Below are positions 1-7,036 of a DNA stretch of 52,547 bases, one piece after another; position 1 is the stretch's first letter; each line of letters opens with the position of its first letter. The notes under the pieces were generated by a model. It searched no databases. It was not told where the DNA came from and saw only the letters and a list, made by a program, of their open reading frames with translations. Source of the DNA: Chitinophagales bacterium (GTDB lineage Bacteria > Bacteroidota > Bacteroidia > Chitinophagales > BACL12); NCBI GenBank assembly GCA_019694895.1, contig JAIBBA010000005.1, positions 1 to 52,547 of the forward strand. The letters run 5' to 3'. Made by a program: the position numbers and the translations under genes.

Positions 1-28
1 TGATACCTGATACTTGATACCTGATACC
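1..28. repeat. heptanucleotide tandem repeat TGATACY x4
   Basis: Four back-to-back copies of a seven-base unit (TGATACC or TGATACT) fill the first 28 bases, followed by a degraded AGATAAACC. The array is cut by the window edge, so its full length is unknown. It lies about 25 bases upstream of the first gene. Confidence 0.85.
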
Positions 29-53
29 AGATAAACCAAGAGATAACACAAAA

Positions 54-1082
54 ATGATCATCAGAAGCAAAGCCCCTCTCCGCATCGGACTCGCCGGTGG
101 TGGAACAGATGTAAGCCCTTACAGCGACATTTACGGCGGATGTATCCTCAATGCCACTATAAATAAGTATGCCTACGCTACCATCCTGCCACGCAACAAT
201 GGCAAGATCGTATTGCATGCCATGGACCGCAATGAACGCATCGAACTGGATAGCATATCCAAGCTACCTATTGATGGCACCCTCGACTTGCTGAAAGGCG
301 TTTATAACCGCATCGTAAAAGATTTTAACCACAACGCTCCACTTTCATTTGAACTCAATACTTACGTGGATGCGCCTCCGGGATCCGGCCTCGGTTCTTC
401 ATCGACACTCGTTGTTGCAATAGTAGGCGCTTTCACCGAATGGTTGAAATTGCCACTTGGAGAGTACGACATCGCTCACCTCGCTTACGACATCGAGCGA
501 AAAGACCTTACCATGGCCGGTGGCAAGCAAGATCAATATGCCGCTACTTTCGGAGGATGGAATTTCATGGAGTTTTATAAGGATGACAAAGTAATCGTTA
601 ACCCGCTCCGTATTCGTCCTCAATACCTCCAGGAACTTGAATTCAATATCGTGATGTACTATACCGGCACAAGCCGTTTGTCGTCTACTATCATTGAAGC
701 GCAAAGCAGCAACGTGACTAAAAAATCTGATAAGTCGATCGAGGCTATGCACAATCTGAAGGAGCAGGCATATATGATGAAGGAGGCGATCTTAAAAGGT
801 GAACTCAATCGCATCGGCGACATTCTTGATTACGGCTGGAAAAATAAAAAAGCTACGGCATCAGGTGTTACCAGCGATGTGATCGACAGTATTTATGAAA
901 GTGCTATCAAAGCAGGCGCAACAGGAGGAAAAATCTCCGGCGCAGGTGGTGGTGGTTTCATGACATTCTACTGCCCCGGCAATACTCGATATAAAGTTAT
1001 TGAAGTACTGAACACCTTTGGTGGCGAAGTACATAATCTCGAATTTTCAAAATACGGACTGACATCATGGGAAGCCAAATAG
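54..1082 (+). CDS. hddA: D-glycero-D-manno-heptose 7-phosphate kinase (GHMP family)
   Basis: The 342-residue protein is a GHMP-family sugar kinase. The N-terminus reads APLRIGLAGGGTD, the glycine/serine-rich phosphate loop GSGLGSSS lies at residues 110-117, and the C-terminal GHMP motif is the glycine-rich stretch SGAGGGGF. This pattern, next to gmhA and a heptose-1-phosphate nucleotidyltransferase, fits HddA, which phosphorylates D-glycero-D-manno-heptose 7-phosphate at C1 in the cytoplasm. The product feeds nucleotide-activated heptose for surface glycans. It overlaps gmhA by 16 nt, so the two are probably translationally coupled. A fucokinase-like GHMP kinase is the alternative, but the neighbours argue for HddA. 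Confidence 0.9.
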   Translation: MIIRSKAPLRIGLAGGGTDVSPYSDIYGGCILNATINKYAYATILPRNNGKIVLHAMDRNERIELDSISKLPIDGTLDLLKGVYNRIVKDFNHNAPLSFELNTYVDAPPGSGLGSSSTLVVAIVGAFTEWLKLPLGEYDIAHLAYDIERKDLTMAGGKQDQYAATFGGWNFMEFYKDDKVIVNPLRIRPQYLQELEFNIVMYYTGTSRLSSTIIEAQSSNVTKKSDKSIEAMHNLKEQAYMMKEAILKGELNRIGDILDYGWKNKKATASGVTSDVIDSIYESAIKAGATGGKISGAGGGGFMTFYCPGNTRYKVIEVLNTFGGEVHNLEFSKYGLTSWEAK

Positions 1083-1657
1083 AAAAAATTAAAAGCGTGA
1101 TCGCTGAGAGCATCCGCGTTAAAAATGACATCTTGAATAATCCTGAAATGATCGCTAAATGCGAAGAGATCGCCGAACGCATTGCCGAGGCTTTTCGTCA
1201 GGATAAAAAAGTATTATTTTGTGGCAATGGTGGCTCTGCAGCCGACGCTCAACACTTGGCTGCCGAATTTTCAGGTCGCTTTTATTTCGATCGCCCACCA
1301 CTGGACGCCGAAGCATTGCACGTGAATTCTTCTTATGTTACTGCTGTTGGAAACGACTATGGTTATGATCAGGTTTTCAGCCGGGTATTAAAAGCAAAAG
1401 GCCGCCAAGGTGATTTTCTTTTCGGCATTTCCACTTCCGGAAATTCAGGTAATATCCTGAAAGCTTTTGAAGTAGCACGCGAACGCGGAATGGTGATCGT
1501 TGCCATGACAGGTGAAAGCGGTGGTAAAATGAAAGATAATTGCGATTATCTGCTCAACGTGCCATCAAATGATACACCACGCATTCAGGAAAGTCACATT
1601 ATGCTCGGGCATATTATTTGCGAACTCGTTGAAGCGTCATTGTTCGAACGTCCATGA
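1067..1657 (+). CDS. gmhA: phosphoheptose isomerase (SIS domain)
   Basis: This 196-residue protein is a single SIS-fold sugar isomerase that converts sedoheptulose 7-phosphate to D-glycero-D-manno-heptose 7-phosphate, the entry step of heptose synthesis. Visible motifs are FCGNGGSAADAQHLAAEF near residue 50, GISTSGNSGN near residue 124, and a C-terminal ESHIMLGHIICELVE helix carrying the conserved Glu and His residues of GmhA. Length matches the family. The start overlaps the end of hddA by 16 nt and the end overlaps hddC by 4 nt (ATGA), showing a compact operon. I see nothing unusual in the protein. Confidence 0.93.
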   Translation: MGSQIEKIKSVIAESIRVKNDILNNPEMIAKCEEIAERIAEAFRQDKKVLFCGNGGSAADAQHLAAEFSGRFYFDRPPLDAEALHVNSSYVTAVGNDYGYDQVFSRVLKAKGRQGDFLFGISTSGNSGNILKAFEVARERGMVIVAMTGESGGKMKDNCDYLLNVPSNDTPRIQESHIMLGHIICELVEASLFERP

Positions 1658-2349
1658 TCAGTGAAGCAATAGTGCTTGCAGGTGGCTTTGGCACTCGCCT
1701 ACAAAAAGTAGTTGCTGAAGTGCCGAAACCTATGGCGCCTGTAGCCGGAAAACCTTTTCTGCACTATATTTTCGACTATCTCATTAAAAACGACATCACC
1801 CACGCTGTATTGGCGGTCGGATATTTGAGGGAAGTTATTATCGATACCTATGGCGATAATTATCGCTCATTAAAACTTACCTATTCCATCGAAACAGATC
1901 CGCTTGGAACAGGTGGTGGCATCATGCAGGCATGCAAATATTTGCAAGGCAACGAAGCAATGGTAATTAATGGCGATACTTTTTTTGATGTCGACCTTCA
2001 CGCACTCACATCGTTTCATCAGCAGCAAAAAGCTTTGTTGAGTGTTGCGCTAAAGCGGATGGAAAATTTCGACAGATACGGAACCGTTGAAACAAACGAT
2101 ACGCATCAAATTACGGGATTTCGCGAAAAGAGATATATGTCTGAGGGACTTATTAATGGTGGGATTTATTGCCTGAATACTGCAATTTTTCCTGAGCATA
2201 TTCCTCAGAAATTCTCCTTTGAAAAAGAAATTCTTGAAAAGGAAATACATGCCGGTAGAATTTTCGGAATGGAGTCGCAAGGTTATTTTATTGATATAGG
2301 AATACCCGAAGATTATGCCCGTGCACAGGATGATTTCAAATCGCGCTGA
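1654..2349 (+). CDS. hddC: heptose 1-phosphate nucleotidyltransferase (HddC-like)
   Basis: A 231-residue nucleotidyltransferase whose N-terminus IVLAGGFGTRL followed by PKPMAPVAGKPF is the signature of sugar-1-phosphate nucleotidyltransferases; a metal-binding Asp is in MVINGDTFFDVD. Context in a heptose operon points to HddC, which transfers GMP (or another nucleotide) to D-glycero-D-manno-heptose 1-phosphate. The nucleotide specificity cannot be read from the sequence. It begins inside the gmhA stop codon (ATGA overlap), and gmhB follows 31 nt later. Relatives acting on glucose or mannose 1-phosphate share the same fold, so the heptose assignment rests on the neighbours. Confidence 0.85.
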   Translation: MISEAIVLAGGFGTRLQKVVAEVPKPMAPVAGKPFLHYIFDYLIKNDITHAVLAVGYLREVIIDTYGDNYRSLKLTYSIETDPLGTGGGIMQACKYLQGNEAMVINGDTFFDVDLHALTSFHQQQKALLSVALKRMENFDRYGTVETNDTHQITGFREKRYMSEGLINGGIYCLNTAIFPEHIPQKFSFEKEILEKEIHAGRIFGMESQGYFIDIGIPEDYARAQDDFKSR

Positions 2350-2380
2350 CCACTTTTAATCGCCAAATTCATTTTTTAAG

Positions 2381-2929
2381 GTGCAAAAACCGGTTCCACA
2401 AATCGATCAATCATGGACGCTATTCCTCGACAGAGATGGCGTATTAAATCGAAAAATCGATCACGACTATGTGCGCAATTGGTCGCAGTTCGATTGGCTC
2501 CCCGGTGTAAAGGAAGCACTCGCTTATTTCGCCACTCGTTTCGGTAAAATTGTAATTGTCACCAATCAACGTGGGGTTGGTCGCGGGTGGATGACACTTG
2601 AAGACCTGAATGACATCCATACACGCCTCAAACAAGCGGTTACAGATGCAGGCGGTCGAATTGACGGCATCTATTTCTGCACCGACACAACCGACGAAGG
2701 GTCAACACACCGTAAGCCAAAACCCGGCATGGCCATGGATGCTAAGGGCGATTTTCCTGCGATAGACTTCTCAAAATCCATCATTGCCGGTGATTCCGGT
2801 AGCGACATACAATTCGGCAAAAACCTGGGCATGTACACGGTATTGATTGCCCCCGAATCTAAACATGATGCAGATTTAACAGTACCCGGACTTGCAGCAT
2901 TTGCAAGGCTTTTACAGCAAAATGATTAA
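2381..2929 (+). CDS. gmhB: heptose 1,7-bisphosphate phosphatase (HAD family, GmhB-like)
   Basis: The 182-residue protein is a HAD-superfamily histidinol-phosphatase/GmhB-type phosphatase. Motif I is LFLDRDGVLN with nucleophile and acid Asp17 and Asp19; motif II is the VTNQRGVGRG region; the HRKPKPGM motif supplies the lysine; GDSGSDIQFG is the last motif. It would remove the 7-phosphate from heptose 1,7-bisphosphate. The only start in reach is GTG at 2381, since the nearest ATG (2413) is in another frame. The loop that binds zinc in E. coli GmhB (several Cys plus His) has a single Cys here (FCTDTT), so zinc is probably not bound. Confidence 0.87.
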   Translation: MQKPVPQIDQSWTLFLDRDGVLNRKIDHDYVRNWSQFDWLPGVKEALAYFATRFGKIVIVTNQRGVGRGWMTLEDLNDIHTRLKQAVTDAGGRIDGIYFCTDTTDEGSTHRKPKPGMAMDAKGDFPAIDFSKSIIAGDSGSDIQFGKNLGMYTVLIAPESKHDADLTVPGLAAFARLLQQND

Positions 2930-2980
2930 CGGTTTTCCGGTATTTTCACTGTTTACGCATAAAATCTTACCTCCTTTTAC

Positions 2981-2988
2981 TATTTTTG
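2981..2988 (+). promoter_or_regulatory. Bacteroidota -7 box ahead of the sugar transferase gene
   Basis: TATTTTTG matches the Bacteroidota -7 consensus TAnnTTTG. It lies about 100 nt upstream of the ATG at 3090, in the gap after the heptose operon. I see no clear -33 TTG at the usual distance, so confidence is moderate. Confidence 0.45.
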
Positions 2989-3089
2989 CAATAGCGCTTG
3001 GCCCTCAACAATCGCTGCATGATAACACACACGATGCAACCTTTGAGATGTGAAAAGCATCAGAAAAGGGTATCGGAGAATGAGCACAA

Positions 3090-4493
3090 ATGGTAAGAAG
3101 GTATTCACAATTTCTCGAGTTAGTTTACTTCCTGGTAGATATTGTTCTGCTCAATGTCTCCTTTCTTATCGCCATTTTCATCAATTTCGACCGTATTTCT
3201 AAGGTTAGCGACGACCGCAAGTTTGCTATGCTCCTTGTTGCTGTTAACCTCATTTGGTTCATGGTTACTACCGTTACCAATTACTACAAATCTGAGAAGG
3301 AACGCCGAACAGGCTATGAACATCTTGTTTTCAGGTTTCTCAAGGTGCTGGCATTTCAGGTCATGTTAACGTTTACCTATCTGATCCTCATCAAGGGATA
3401 TACTTTTTCACGTTTACAGCTTGGATATACCTACATATTTTTTACTGTTCTGGATCTTGGATGGCGTATTACCTTCGAAACTTACCTGAAGAGATATCGG
3501 GCACGCGGAGGGAACTATCGCCGTATCATCGTTATCGGAACTACCCAGGCCTCGCTTAATTTCGTAAAGGAAATTCAGGAACACAATGAATTTGGATATC
3601 GCTTTTTCGGCTATTTTGACGATCCTGAAAAATCGATGGTGGAAGTGGAAGGTAGTTTGGAAGATGTGCAAAGCTATTGTCGCAAGCATAATATTGACGA
3701 AGTGTACTTCGCGCTCCATCCTTCTGACATGAGTGAATATGTAGATGACTTGTTGAATTTTTGTAACGATAATCTCGTGCGCTTCCGCATGGTGCCTGAG
3801 TTCTCCTCATACATCAGTAAACAATTCAAAAAAGTAAATATCGAATATTACGGCAGTACTCCAATTTTGAGTATTCGTCCTGAACCATTGGATAATTTAT
3901 ACAACCGTTTGCTGAAACGTTTATTCGATATTGCCTTTGCATTATTGTTTTTCATTATCATCGGATGGTGGTTATTCCCTATCATTGCACTATTTGTAAA
4001 ATTATCTTCTACCGGACCGGTATTTTTTATTCAGAAAAGAAGTGGTGAAGGGAATGAAGAATTTTGGTGTTATAAGTTTCGCACCATGAAGGTGAATGCC
4101 GAAGCCGATACCAAACAAGCTACTAAAGGAGATCCGCGTATCACAAGAGTGGGCGCTTTTCTGCGTAAAACCAACCTCGATGAGTTGCCGCAATTCATAA
4201 ATGTATTACTTGGCGATATGAGTGTGGTGGGCCCTCGTCCACATATGTTGAAACATACGGAAGAATATTCCAAAATCGTGAATAACTTTATGGTGCGCCA
4301 TTTCGTGAAGCCGGGTATTACCGGTGCCGCACAAGCCAATGGTTACCGGGGCGATACTACCGATCCGGTAATGATGGAAAAACGCGTGCAATACGACCTT
4401 TGGTACCTCGAGAACTGGAGTTTCTGGCTCGATGTCAAAATCGTATTCCTCACAGTATGGAGCATGCTTAAAGGAAACGAAAATGCGTTTTAG
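3090..4493 (+). CDS. undecaprenyl-phosphate sugar-1-phosphate transferase (WcaJ/WbaP type)
   Basis: This 467-residue integral membrane enzyme is a polyprenyl glycosylphosphotransferase that loads the first sugar phosphate onto undecaprenyl phosphate to start a surface polysaccharide. The N-terminal third has about four hydrophobic helices, then a nucleotide-binding-like domain ([16 protein letters not shown]), one more membrane segment near residue 290, and the catalytic bacterial sugar transferase domain: [47 protein letters not shown]. Length and order match the glucose-phosphate type of enzyme, but the sugar cannot be determined. The stop overlaps the next gene by 11 nt, and the heptose operon lies upstream, suggesting one glycan pathway. 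Confidence 0.9.
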   Translation: MVRRYSQFLELVYFLVDIVLLNVSFLIAIFINFDRISKVSDDRKFAMLLVAVNLIWFMVTTVTNYYKSEKERRTGYEHLVFRFLKVLAFQVMLTFTYLILIKGYTFSRLQLGYTYIFFTVLDLGWRITFETYLKRYRARGGNYRRIIVIGTTQASLNFVKEIQEHNEFGYRFFGYFDDPEKSMVEVEGSLEDVQSYCRKHNIDEVYFALHPSDMSEYVDDLLNFCNDNLVRFRMVPEFSSYISKQFKKVNIEYYGSTPILSIRPEPLDNLYNRLLKRLFDIAFALLFFIIIGWWLFPIIALFVKLSSTGPVFFIQKRSGEGNEEFWCYKFRTMKVNAEADTKQATKGDPRITRVGAFLRKTNLDELPQFINVLLGDMSVVGPRPHMLKHTEEYSKIVNNFMVRHFVKPGITGAAQANGYRGDTTDPVMMEKRVQYDLWYLENWSFWLDVKIVFLTVWSMLKGNENAF

Positions 4494-6111
4494 ATTACTC
4501 ACCCTCCTCATCGCGATCAGCACAGCTGCTTCCGCACAACAAACTTTTTTACCGCTCAACCGAAACATTTACGCATGGTATGAACCTGCTGTAAATGAAC
4601 AAGGTGTTCTGTTTCATACTGCCATTAAACCCTGGCGTATGCAAGAATTGCAACAGGTTGTTACCTATGACTCGGTATTTCATTTGAAAAAAGTAAGCGA
4701 TGATAAATTCATCGGAAAAGTGTGGAACTTCTTTGGCTATGATACTATTCTTGGAGTGAATACCGAAGACTTCCACTTGCGTGTCGACCCCCTGATCAAT
4801 TTCGCCGGAGGTATGGATATTGAGAATGGAGGAAAGGGTTTATGGACGAATACGCGTGGTATTTCCGTGATGGGAGATATCGGTCCGGAACGCAAAGTTT
4901 CTTTTCAGGCAACACTTCGCGAAAATCAAGCAAAATATCCCGACTATCTCGTTCCATGGATTAAGTATTACAACGTTGTTCCCGGACAAGGAAAAGTGCG
5001 TTCTTTCAAAAACAGTGCTTTCGATTATGCAAATGCTACGGGATATGTATCCTATACGCCGAGTAAATATTTCAATTTCGAATTAGGGCATGATAAGAAT
5101 TTTATTGGCGATGGTTATCGCAGTATGCTATTAAGCGATAATGCCCTTTATTACCCTTTCTTCAAGATTACAACTACTGTGTGGAAGATCAAATACATGA
5201 ACCTTTACACTGAGTTTGATGATGCCTATAATACGCTGGACGATTCAGTAATGGTTGTAACCGGTCTTACGCGCAAATTCGGATCTTTTCATTATTTGAG
5301 CTGGGATGTTTTCGATTGGGTACAAGTGGGTTTATTTGAAGGTATTGTTTGGCCTGCGAATGATTCGACTCGCTATCGCGGATTCGATGTCAATTATATC
5401 AATCCGATTATTTTCTTCCGACCTATTGAATTTGGTTTGGGCTCACCTGATAATGCATTAATAGGCGCAAATATTAAATTCAAACCGGTAAATAACGCAA
5501 TCATTTATGGTCAATTTTTAATGGATGACTTAGATGTGGCTGCAGCAAGGGGAGGAGAGGGCTACTATCGAAATAAATTTGGCATACAAGGTGGATTTAA
5601 AATCTATAATCCTTTTAAAATTAACAATTTAATGATTCAAGCTGAGATGAATCAGGCAAATCCATACACCTATGCCCACAAGGAACCGGTGCAGAATTAT
5701 GCCCACTATAACCAGCCACTTGCCCACCCACTCGGAGCCAATTTCCGGGAATTTATTGGCATTATTAATTATCGTTTTTTCGAACGTTTCTATATGGAGG
5801 CGAAGGTCCAGTCGGCTGTAATTGGTTACGATCAGCATGCCGGTGATCATTTCGGATCCAACATTTTCATTTCAGACTACGACATCCCGGGCTTCCCTGA
5901 TTCCTATGGAAATTACATCGGCCAGGGACTCAAAACTACTATCCGTAGTGCCGACCTTCGAGGTGGATTTCTGATCAATCCAAGTATCAATCTAAACCTG
6001 GAAGGCCAGATATTTATTCGTCGCTTCGCCAATGATCAGGAGAAGATTAATACCACCATGTTCATGCTGGCGCTTAAAACTGATTTGTTCAATTCCTACT
6101 ACGACCTCTAA
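4483..6111 (+). CDS. outer membrane Wzi/RemB-like capsule or gliding-associated protein
   Basis: The start at 4483 gives a classic signal peptide ([18 protein letters not shown] before QQ); an earlier in-frame ATG at 4432 lies deep in the preceding gene and would spoil it. The mature protein of about 520 residues is rich in alternating aromatic and polar strands, as in outer membrane barrels. The stretch GHDKNFIGDGYRSMLLSDNA resembles the conserved core of capsule-assembly Wzi proteins and the gliding protein RemB of flavobacteria. It overlaps the sugar transferase gene by 11 nt, supporting a role in surface polysaccharide attachment or export. Family assignment is from recalled motif similarity, not a search. 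Confidence 0.7.
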   Translation: MRFRLLTLLIAISTAASAQQTFLPLNRNIYAWYEPAVNEQGVLFHTAIKPWRMQELQQVVTYDSVFHLKKVSDDKFIGKVWNFFGYDTILGVNTEDFHLRVDPLINFAGGMDIENGGKGLWTNTRGISVMGDIGPERKVSFQATLRENQAKYPDYLVPWIKYYNVVPGQGKVRSFKNSAFDYANATGYVSYTPSKYFNFELGHDKNFIGDGYRSMLLSDNALYYPFFKITTTVWKIKYMNLYTEFDDAYNTLDDSVMVVTGLTRKFGSFHYLSWDVFDWVQVGLFEGIVWPANDSTRYRGFDVNYINPIIFFRPIEFGLGSPDNALIGANIKFKPVNNAIIYGQFLMDDLDVAAARGGEGYYRNKFGIQGGFKIYNPFKINNLMIQAEMNQANPYTYAHKEPVQNYAHYNQPLAHPLGANFREFIGIINYRFFERFYMEAKVQSAVIGYDQHAGDHFGSNIFISDYDIPGFPDSYGNYIGQGLKTTIRSADLRGGFLINPSINLNLEGQIFIRRFANDQEKINTTMFMLALKTDLFNSYYDL

Positions 6112-6128
6112 TAACGCCCGTTTTTCAG

Positions 6129-6136
6129 TACCTTTG
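6129..6136 (+). promoter_or_regulatory. -7 box of the tRNA-Arg pair
   Basis: TACCTTTG fits TAnnTTTG exactly and lies 22 bases before the first tRNA, right after the stop codon of the outer membrane protein gene. No convincing -33 element is visible. Confidence 0.6.
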
Positions 6137-6158
6137 CACCCCCAAAAGTTCTTTGATT

Positions 6159-6230
6159 GGTCCCGTAGTTCAATGGATAGAATAGAAGTTTCCTAAACTT
6201 TTGATACAGGTTCGATTCCTGTCGGGACTA
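6159..6230 (+). tRNA. tRNA-Arg (anticodon CCT)
   Basis: A full 72-nt cloverleaf can be drawn: acceptor GGTCCCG with CGGGACT (one G-T pair), D stem GTTC/GAAT, anticodon stem GAAGT/ACTTT with loop TTCCTAA, T stem ACAGG/CCTGT with loop TTCGATT, discriminator A at 6230. The anticodon CCT reads AGG arginine codons. CCA is not encoded; the bases after the discriminator are CC followed by T. Confidence 0.95.
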
Positions 6231-6246
6231 CCTAAAATCGATTAAT

Positions 6247-6318
6247 GGCTCCGTAGTTCAATGGATAGAATGAAAGATTCCGGTTCTTTAGATGGCGGTT
6301 CGACTCCGTCCGGGGCTA
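6247..6318 (+). tRNA. tRNA-Arg (anticodon CCG)
   Basis: A 72-nt cloverleaf: acceptor GGCTCCG with CGGGGCT, D stem GTTC/GAAT, anticodon stem AAAGA/TCTTT with loop TTCCGGT, T stem GGCGG/CCGTC with loop TTCGACT, discriminator A at 6318. The anticodon CCG reads CGG. It starts 16 bases after the preceding tRNA and shares the 21-base block from acceptor end through D arm with it, which suggests tandem duplication. CCA is not encoded. From 6319 to 6471 I see no further gene. Confidence 0.95.
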
Positions 6319-6471
6319 CAATTCAGCAAATTATTCCGGTTGTTTAGAGGAGCAGTTCCTTGCCCGACTGCACATCGCGGTGGAGCAGGCGAGACTCCGG
6401 AAGTGCTGTAATCAACCATTTCAACCAATATCTCTTCAACTTCAGTCATCAATTTTACCCTGCATTTCTGC

Positions 6472-6479
6472 TATCTTCG
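6472..6479 (+). promoter_or_regulatory. -7 box abutting the GTG start at 6484
   Basis: TATCTTCG is one base from TAnnTTTG and ends only 4 bases before the GTG start codon, so transcription would begin at or near the start codon and give a leaderless message. Confidence 0.4.
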
Positions 6480-6483
6480 CGCC

Positions 6484-6990
6484 GTGTCCCGCAGGTATAT
6501 TGCCTTAACGCTTCTGGTAGCCTTCACACTAAAACTGTGTGCCGCCTGGTTAATCCATCTCTGGCAAATACAAAGTATACATGCCTATCAACAGGAAAAA
6601 ATCGAATCCGGCGATTTCAATGGCGAAACCATAGCTCACCTCGTGGTTGATCGTGAAATGATCTCATGGGTCGAAGAAAATGAATTTGTTTTCGAAGGAT
6701 ACCTCTATGATGTGATCAATTTGGTCGAGCACGATGGCTATCTTTCAATTGCTGCAATTAAAGATCATAAGGAAACTGAAAAAGATCATAACTATAAACA
6801 AAATCAGAATCAACAGCAAAAAGAGGAAGGTGGTAGAAATGAATTGCAGACTACTACTATTCCTTTTACCATTCCTGCTTATTTGCGCGTGATTTTTGAA
6901 CAAAGTAGTCGATTATTAACCGCATTGCCGGTCGATAATATGCAAACTAACTTCACCTTAAAAGTACTTGCACCTCCGCCTCGAGCATAA
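6484..6990 (+). CDS. small exported protein of metal/TonB-receptor locus, function unknown
   Basis: A 168-residue protein with a GTG start and a hydrophobic N-terminal segment (IALTLLVAFTLKLCAAWLI), likely a membrane anchor or signal peptide. The central stretch WVEENEFVFEGYLYDVI (W, E, EF, G, YDV) resembles short exported proteins that sit beside metal-related TonB receptors in Bacteroidota; that similarity is recalled, not searched. A low-complexity Lys/Gln/Asn/His-rich linker (around residues 95-120) precedes a Pro-rich tail. The TonB receptor gene follows after 46 nt, so co-transcription is likely. Function is unknown; a periplasmic role in uptake of the receptor's substrate is inference. 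Confidence 0.65.
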   Translation: MSRRYIALTLLVAFTLKLCAAWLIHLWQIQSIHAYQQEKIESGDFNGETIAHLVVDREMISWVEENEFVFEGYLYDVINLVEHDGYLSIAAIKDHKETEKDHNYKQNQNQQQKEEGGRNELQTTTIPFTIPAYLRVIFEQSSRLLTALPVDNMQTNFTLKVLAPPPRA

Positions 6991-7036
6991 TATGTTATTA
7001 GAGCTTTAATTATTTTATTTCACTCAATTACATATT

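Noticed and set aside
4432-4482. Longer start for the Wzi/RemB-like protein
   Set aside because: It lies inside the preceding gene and would put 17 residues before an obvious signal peptide.
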